A DNA stretch of 64,000 nucleotides from Acidimicrobiia bacterium (GTDB lineage: Bacteria > Actinomycetota > Acidimicrobiia > Acidimicrobiales > Poriferisodalaceae): NCBI GenBank assembly GCA_022820505.1, contig JAJEFK010000036.1, positions 1-64,000 of the forward strand. The letters run 5' to 3'. The position numbers and the translations under genes were made by a program. A model generated the notes under the pieces. The model searched no databases and had not been told where the DNA came from. It worked only from the letters and a program-made list of their open reading frames with translations. Numbering within the stretch: position 1 is the stretch's first letter; each line of letters begins with the position of its first letter. Below, one piece after another: positions 61,065-64,000 of this stretch.

Positions 61065-62225
61065 TCAGCTGCGGATGGCGGCCTCGGTCTGGGGATCGAA
61101 GAAATGCAGCCCGTCCACGTCGACGGTCAGCTCGACGATGGAGCCGGGCCGTGCAGCGCTGCGGGGATGCACCCGGGCAACGACCATGCGGTCCTCGATG
61201 CCCTCCAGCGCGTCGGGATCGCCTGCCTCCACAGAAGGTGCATCAAGCGGAAAGTGCAGCAGCAGATCCGAGCCCAGCGCCTCGGTCAACGACACCGTCG
61301 CCGCCAAGCGCGGCGCCCCGTCGTCGGTAGCCACGGAAGCATCCTCGAATGCCTCCGGCCGGATGCCCACCACCACGTCGGCCCCGTCGTAGCTCCGCAA
61401 GGCGGGATTCGCCGCGAGCACCTGTTCATTGAGCAACAGCGTCTGCGAGCCCAAGTGCAGCTGCCAGGCGTCGGCGCCGCTCTCGAGCCGCGCCAGGCGC
61501 AGGTTCATCGCCGGCGCGCCGATGAAGCCGGCCACGAACAGGTTGTCGGGCCGCTCGTACAGGTCGGTGGGGTCGTCGACCTGCTGCAGCAGCCCGTCCT
61601 TGAGGACAGCCACACGGTCGCCCATGGTCATGGCTTCCACCTGGTCGTGCGTGACGTAGATGGTGGTGGCGCCCAGCCGGTGCTGCAGGGCCGTGATCTC
61701 GGCGCGCATCTGCACCCGCAGCTTGGCGTCGAGGTTCGACAGGGGTTCGTCCATGAGGAACACTGCCGGGTCGCGCACGATGGCGCGGCCCATGGCTACG
61801 CGCTGGCGCTGGCCGCCCGAGAGCTGTGCCGGCTTGTTGCCGAGCAGCGGCTCCAGCTCGAGCAGGCGTGCGGCGGTGCGCACCCGCTCCTCGACTTCTG
61901 CCTTGGGGACGCCCGCCAGCTTCAGGGGGAAGCCGATGTTGCGGGCCACGTCGAGGTGGGGATACAGCGCATAGCTCTGGAACACCATGGCGATGTTGCG
62001 GTCCTTGGGCTCCACGTCGTTCATGCGCTCGCTGCCGATCAGCAGCTCGCCGTCGCTGATCTCCTCGAGCCCCGCCACCATCCGCAGCGCCGTCGACTTG
62101 CCGCAGCCCGAGGGCCCCACCAGTACGAGGAACTCGCCGTCGGCGATGTCGATGTTCAGGTCGGTGACGGCGACGAACCCGTTCGGGTACTTCTTGGTGA
62201 GCCGGTCGAGGGTGACCGTTGCCAT
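61065..62225 (-). CDS. ABC transporter ATPase (MsmK/UgpC/MalK family)
   Basis: A 386-residue ATPase: Walker [11 protein letters not shown]-loop [11 protein letters not shown], signature [14 protein letters not shown], Walker [13 protein letters not shown] and H-loop [11 protein letters not shown]-terminal TOBE/regulatory region of about 150 residues contains [10 protein letters not shown], as in sugar-transporter ATPases. It probably energises the 55291/56847 permease pair, although it is on the opposite strand. It is divergent from the class II aldolase with a LacI-type operator between them, so both should respond to the same regulator. Confidence 0.94.
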   Translation of the reverse strand: MATVTLDRLTKKYPNGFVAVTDLNIDIADGEFLVLVGPSGCGKSTALRMVAGLEEISDGELLIGSERMNDVEPKDRNIAMVFQSYALYPHLDVARNIGFPLKLAGVPKAEVEERVRTAARLLELEPLLGNKPAQLSGGQRQRVAMGRAIVRDPAVFLMDEPLSNLDAKLRVQMRAEITALQHRLGATTIYVTHDQVEAMTMGDRVAVLKDGLLQQVDDPTDLYERPDNLFVAGFIGAPAMNLRLARLESGADAWQLHLGSQTLLLNEQVLAANPALRSYDGADVVVGIRPEAFEDASVATDDGAPRLAATVSLTEALGSDLLLHFPLDAPSVEAGDPDALEGIEDRMVVARVHPRSAARPGSIVELTVDVDGLHFFDPQTEAAIRS

Positions 62226-62271
62226 GAGACCCCCATTTCAGGCGCACAGACCTGCGTGGCCGAGACTAGTC

Positions 62272-62285
62272 CGCAAGCGATTACG
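62272..62285. promoter_or_regulatory. LacI-type operator between the ATPase and aldolase genes
   Basis: CGCAAGCGATTACG resembles the sites at 50661 and 53585 and lies in the 100-base divergent region between 62225 and 62326. Confidence 0.65.
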
Positions 62286-62325
62286 GACGTATCCGGTGCA
62301 CCCCGGGCGTGGCAGAATTCGCGAA

Positions 62326-63087
62326 GTGACTGCTTGCGACCCTGCCACCGAAACCGCCGAGCCGTTCGAGGCCGACCCGCACGCCGAGCGCTCCCGCCTG
62401 CTGGCCGACCTGGCCCAGGCATACCGCCTGTTCGGAACGCTCCGCTGGGGCGAGCTGGGCGACGGCCACATCACCTGCCGCGACCCGCTGCAGCCGGACC
62501 ACATGTGGCTGCTGCGCTACGGCGTGCCGTTCGAACGAGCGACGGTCGACGACCTCGTGCTGCTGGCGCCCGACGGCACCGCCGCCGACCAGCAAGGCAG
62601 GCCGGCCACCATCAACAACGCCGCCTACCACATACATCACCCCATCCACGAGGCCCGGCCCGACATCGGCGCCGCCGCACATACACACACCCAGTGGGGC
62701 ACGCCGTTCTCGGCTGAACGACGGATGATCGAACCGATCAACCAGGAGGCGACCTGCTTCTTCGAGAATCACGCACTCTTCGACGACGGGGAAGTGCAGG
62801 TCCTCTCCACCGACGGCGGCAAGCGCATCGCCGCTGCCCTCGGCGACGGCCGCGCGGTCATCCTGGCCAACCACGGCCTGCTGACGGTGGGGGCGAGCCC
62901 GGCCGACGCGGTGGGCTGGTTCGTGCTCGCCGAACGCGTGGCTGAGGTGCAGATGAAGGCCACCCGCGGCATCCCGATCTCCGCCGAGGACGCACGCATC
63001 GCGCAGCGCAACCTCACTGAGGGCGACTTCGGCTGGATCCTGTTCGGCTGGGCGGCCCGCCGTCACCTGCCCCACGAGTTCGCCTAA
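62326..63087 (+). CDS. Class II aldolase/adducin family protein
   Basis: A 253-residue protein from GTG 62326; no ribosome-binding site is obvious, so it may be leaderless. Zinc-ligand motifs are HTHTQWG in the segment IGAAAHTHTQWGTPFS and NHGLLTVG in AVILANHGLLTV. GDGHITCRDP near the start is the substrate/phosphate-binding G-x-x-S/T region. It would be an aldolase or decarboxylase of the fuculose/ribulose-phosphate type, or an adducin-like relative. It comes directly before glpD, 32 bases away. Confidence 0.9.
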   Translation: MTACDPATETAEPFEADPHAERSRLLADLAQAYRLFGTLRWGELGDGHITCRDPLQPDHMWLLRYGVPFERATVDDLVLLAPDGTAADQQGRPATINNAAYHIHHPIHEARPDIGAAAHTHTQWGTPFSAERRMIEPINQEATCFFENHALFDDGEVQVLSTDGGKRIAAALGDGRAVILANHGLLTVGASPADAVGWFVLAERVAEVQMKATRGIPISAEDARIAQRNLTEGDFGWILFGWAARRHLPHEFA

Positions 63088-63119
63088 GCAGGGCGGGCAC
63101 TTCGCAGAGCGGCTGAACA

Positions 63120-64000
63120 GTGAACGAACCTGCCGCGACCGGCGACGGCGAGTCCGAAGCCGATGCTGCTGGCGACAGCCGGCTGGGGCCGGCGCAGCGA
63201 GCCGCGTGGCTCGACGAGCTCAGCGGCGGCCACGGTGACGGCCGCGTCGACGTGGTGGTCATCGGCGGCGGTGTCACCGGAGCCGGCTGCGCGCTCGACC
63301 TGGCGCTGCGGGGTCACAGCGTGGCCCTGCTGGAGCAGCGCGACCTGGCGTCGGGCACCTCGAGCCGTTCGTCGAAGCTGATCCACGGGGGCCTGCGCTA
63401 CCTGCAGCGCCTCGAGTTCGGCCTGGTGAAGGAGTCGCTCACCGAGCGCCGCCTGCTGCTGGGCCGGCTGGCACCGCACCTCGTGCGCCCCGTCCAGTTC
63501 CTCTACCCCATCCGGCTGGGCTGGCGGGAACGGCTGCGCACGGGGCTCGGCATCGCGCTGTACAGCGCGATGGCCGGTCGGGGGCTCCACGCCCATGGCT
63601 CGCACCGGCACCTCGGCAAGCGCGGCACCCATCGCCTGGCACCTGGCCTCGACGCCGATGTCGTGCGGGGCGCCATCACCTATTGGGACGGCCAGACCGA
63701 CGACGCCCGGCTGGTGGTGGCCATCGCCCGCACGGCTGCCGCTCACGGTGCACGCATCCTCACCTCCACCCGCGTGCAGGAGCTGGTGGTTGCCGACGGT
63801 GCCGTCCGCGGGGTCATCGCGCACTGCGGCGAGACCGGTCGCACCTTCAAGCTGGACGCCGACGCGGTGATCAACGCCACCGGCGTGTGGACGAGCCAGA
63901 TCGAGCAGCTTGCCGACCGTGGCACCCGGCCCCCCGAGGCGACCCGCACCCGGATCCGTGCATCGAAAGGGATCCACCTGCTGGTGCCGCGGGATCGGAT
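63120..64000 (+). CDS. glpD: FAD-dependent glycerol-3-phosphate dehydrogenase (3' end outside window)
   Basis: At least 293 residues from GTG 63120. It shows the dinucleotide-binding motif VDVVVIGGGVTGAGCALDLALRG, followed by the FAD-binding signature LASGTSSRSSKLIHGGLRYLQ and KESLTERRLLLGRLAPHLVRP. These are hallmarks of aerobic GlpD. A roughly 40-residue acidic N-terminal extension precedes the fold. It oxidises glycerol 3-phosphate to dihydroxyacetone phosphate and passes electrons to the quinone pool at the membrane. The C-terminal part is beyond base 64000. Confidence 0.92.
   Translation, partial: MNEPAATGDGESEADAAGDSRLGPAQRAAWLDELSGGHGDGRVDVVVIGGGVTGAGCALDLALRGHSVALLEQRDLASGTSSRSSKLIHGGLRYLQRLEFGLVKESLTERRLLLGRLAPHLVRPVQFLYPIRLGWRERLRTGLGIALYSAMAGRGLHAHGSHRHLGKRGTHRLAPGLDADVVRGAITYWDGQTDDARLVVAIARTAAAHGARILTSTRVQELVVADGAVRGVIAHCGETGRTFKLDADAVINATGVWTSQIEQLADRGTRPPEATRTRIRASKGIHLLVPRDR

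Overview
The window is high-GC actinobacterial DNA. An F420-type nitroreductase-fold protein, a cytochrome P450, a sarcosine oxidase operon, Calx-beta-rich secreted proteins and an alkylhydroperoxidase-related selenoprotein together suggest a marine or host-associated member of the Acidimicrobiia. That placement is an inference from gene content. I see no rRNA, tRNA or CRISPR array.

Region 1 (1-7.9 kb) holds two large secreted subtilases on the minus strand, built from S8 catalytic, PPC, P and Calx-beta modules. The remains of a VapC toxin gene follow. Region 2 (8-22.1 kb) is accessory and visibly scrambled. It has several AAA/DUF4143-type ATPases (intact and broken), a FAD monooxygenase, another AAA ATPase behind an iterated operator-like region, a bulb-lectin/L,D-transpeptidase fusion, a pRiA4b ORF-3-type protein, a small cupin, a hicBA module and a P450-SDR pair. 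Between 19.4 and 22.2 kb lie fragments copied from other genes in this window (P450, ATPase, binding protein), together with two copies of a 56-bp palindrome.

Region 3 (22.2-29.8 kb) carries a 1,299-residue Calx-beta surface protein with a 12-base homopolymer at its translation start. It also has an F420-type oxidoreductase, an ATPase pseudogene, an orphan binding lipoprotein and a small coiled-coil protein. Region 4 (29.9-39.5 kb) is catabolic: the heterotetrameric sarcosine oxidase operon soxBDAG, a divergent LysR regulator, a Leu/Ile/Val-type binding protein, a phytanoyl-CoA dioxygenase and a crotonase resembling 6-oxocamphor hydrolase.

Region 5 (39.5-50.5 kb) has defence and stress functions. 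A vapBC pair with a palindromic operator is followed by a four-gene operon encoding a GHKL ATPase, two unrecognised proteins and a C5 cytosine methyltransferase; it is a candidate undescribed restriction/defence system. A DyP peroxidase is divergent from an AhpD-like selenoprotein, whose in-frame TGA sits at the second position of the CxxC motif and is followed by a bacterial SECIS-type hairpin. A coiled-coil protein of unknown function and a PEBP-family protein close the region.

Region 6 (50.5-64 kb) is a sugar uptake and catabolism locus: a GH13 alpha-glucosidase, a LacI regulator, a binding protein, two permeases, an aldo/keto reductase, a Gfo/Idh/MocA dehydrogenase, a flavin-dependent monooxygenase, an MsmK/UgpC-type ATPase, a class II aldolase and the start of glpD. 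Three similar LacI-type operator sequences lie before the glucosidase, the binding protein and the ATPase/aldolase divergent pair, which ties the locus into one regulon.
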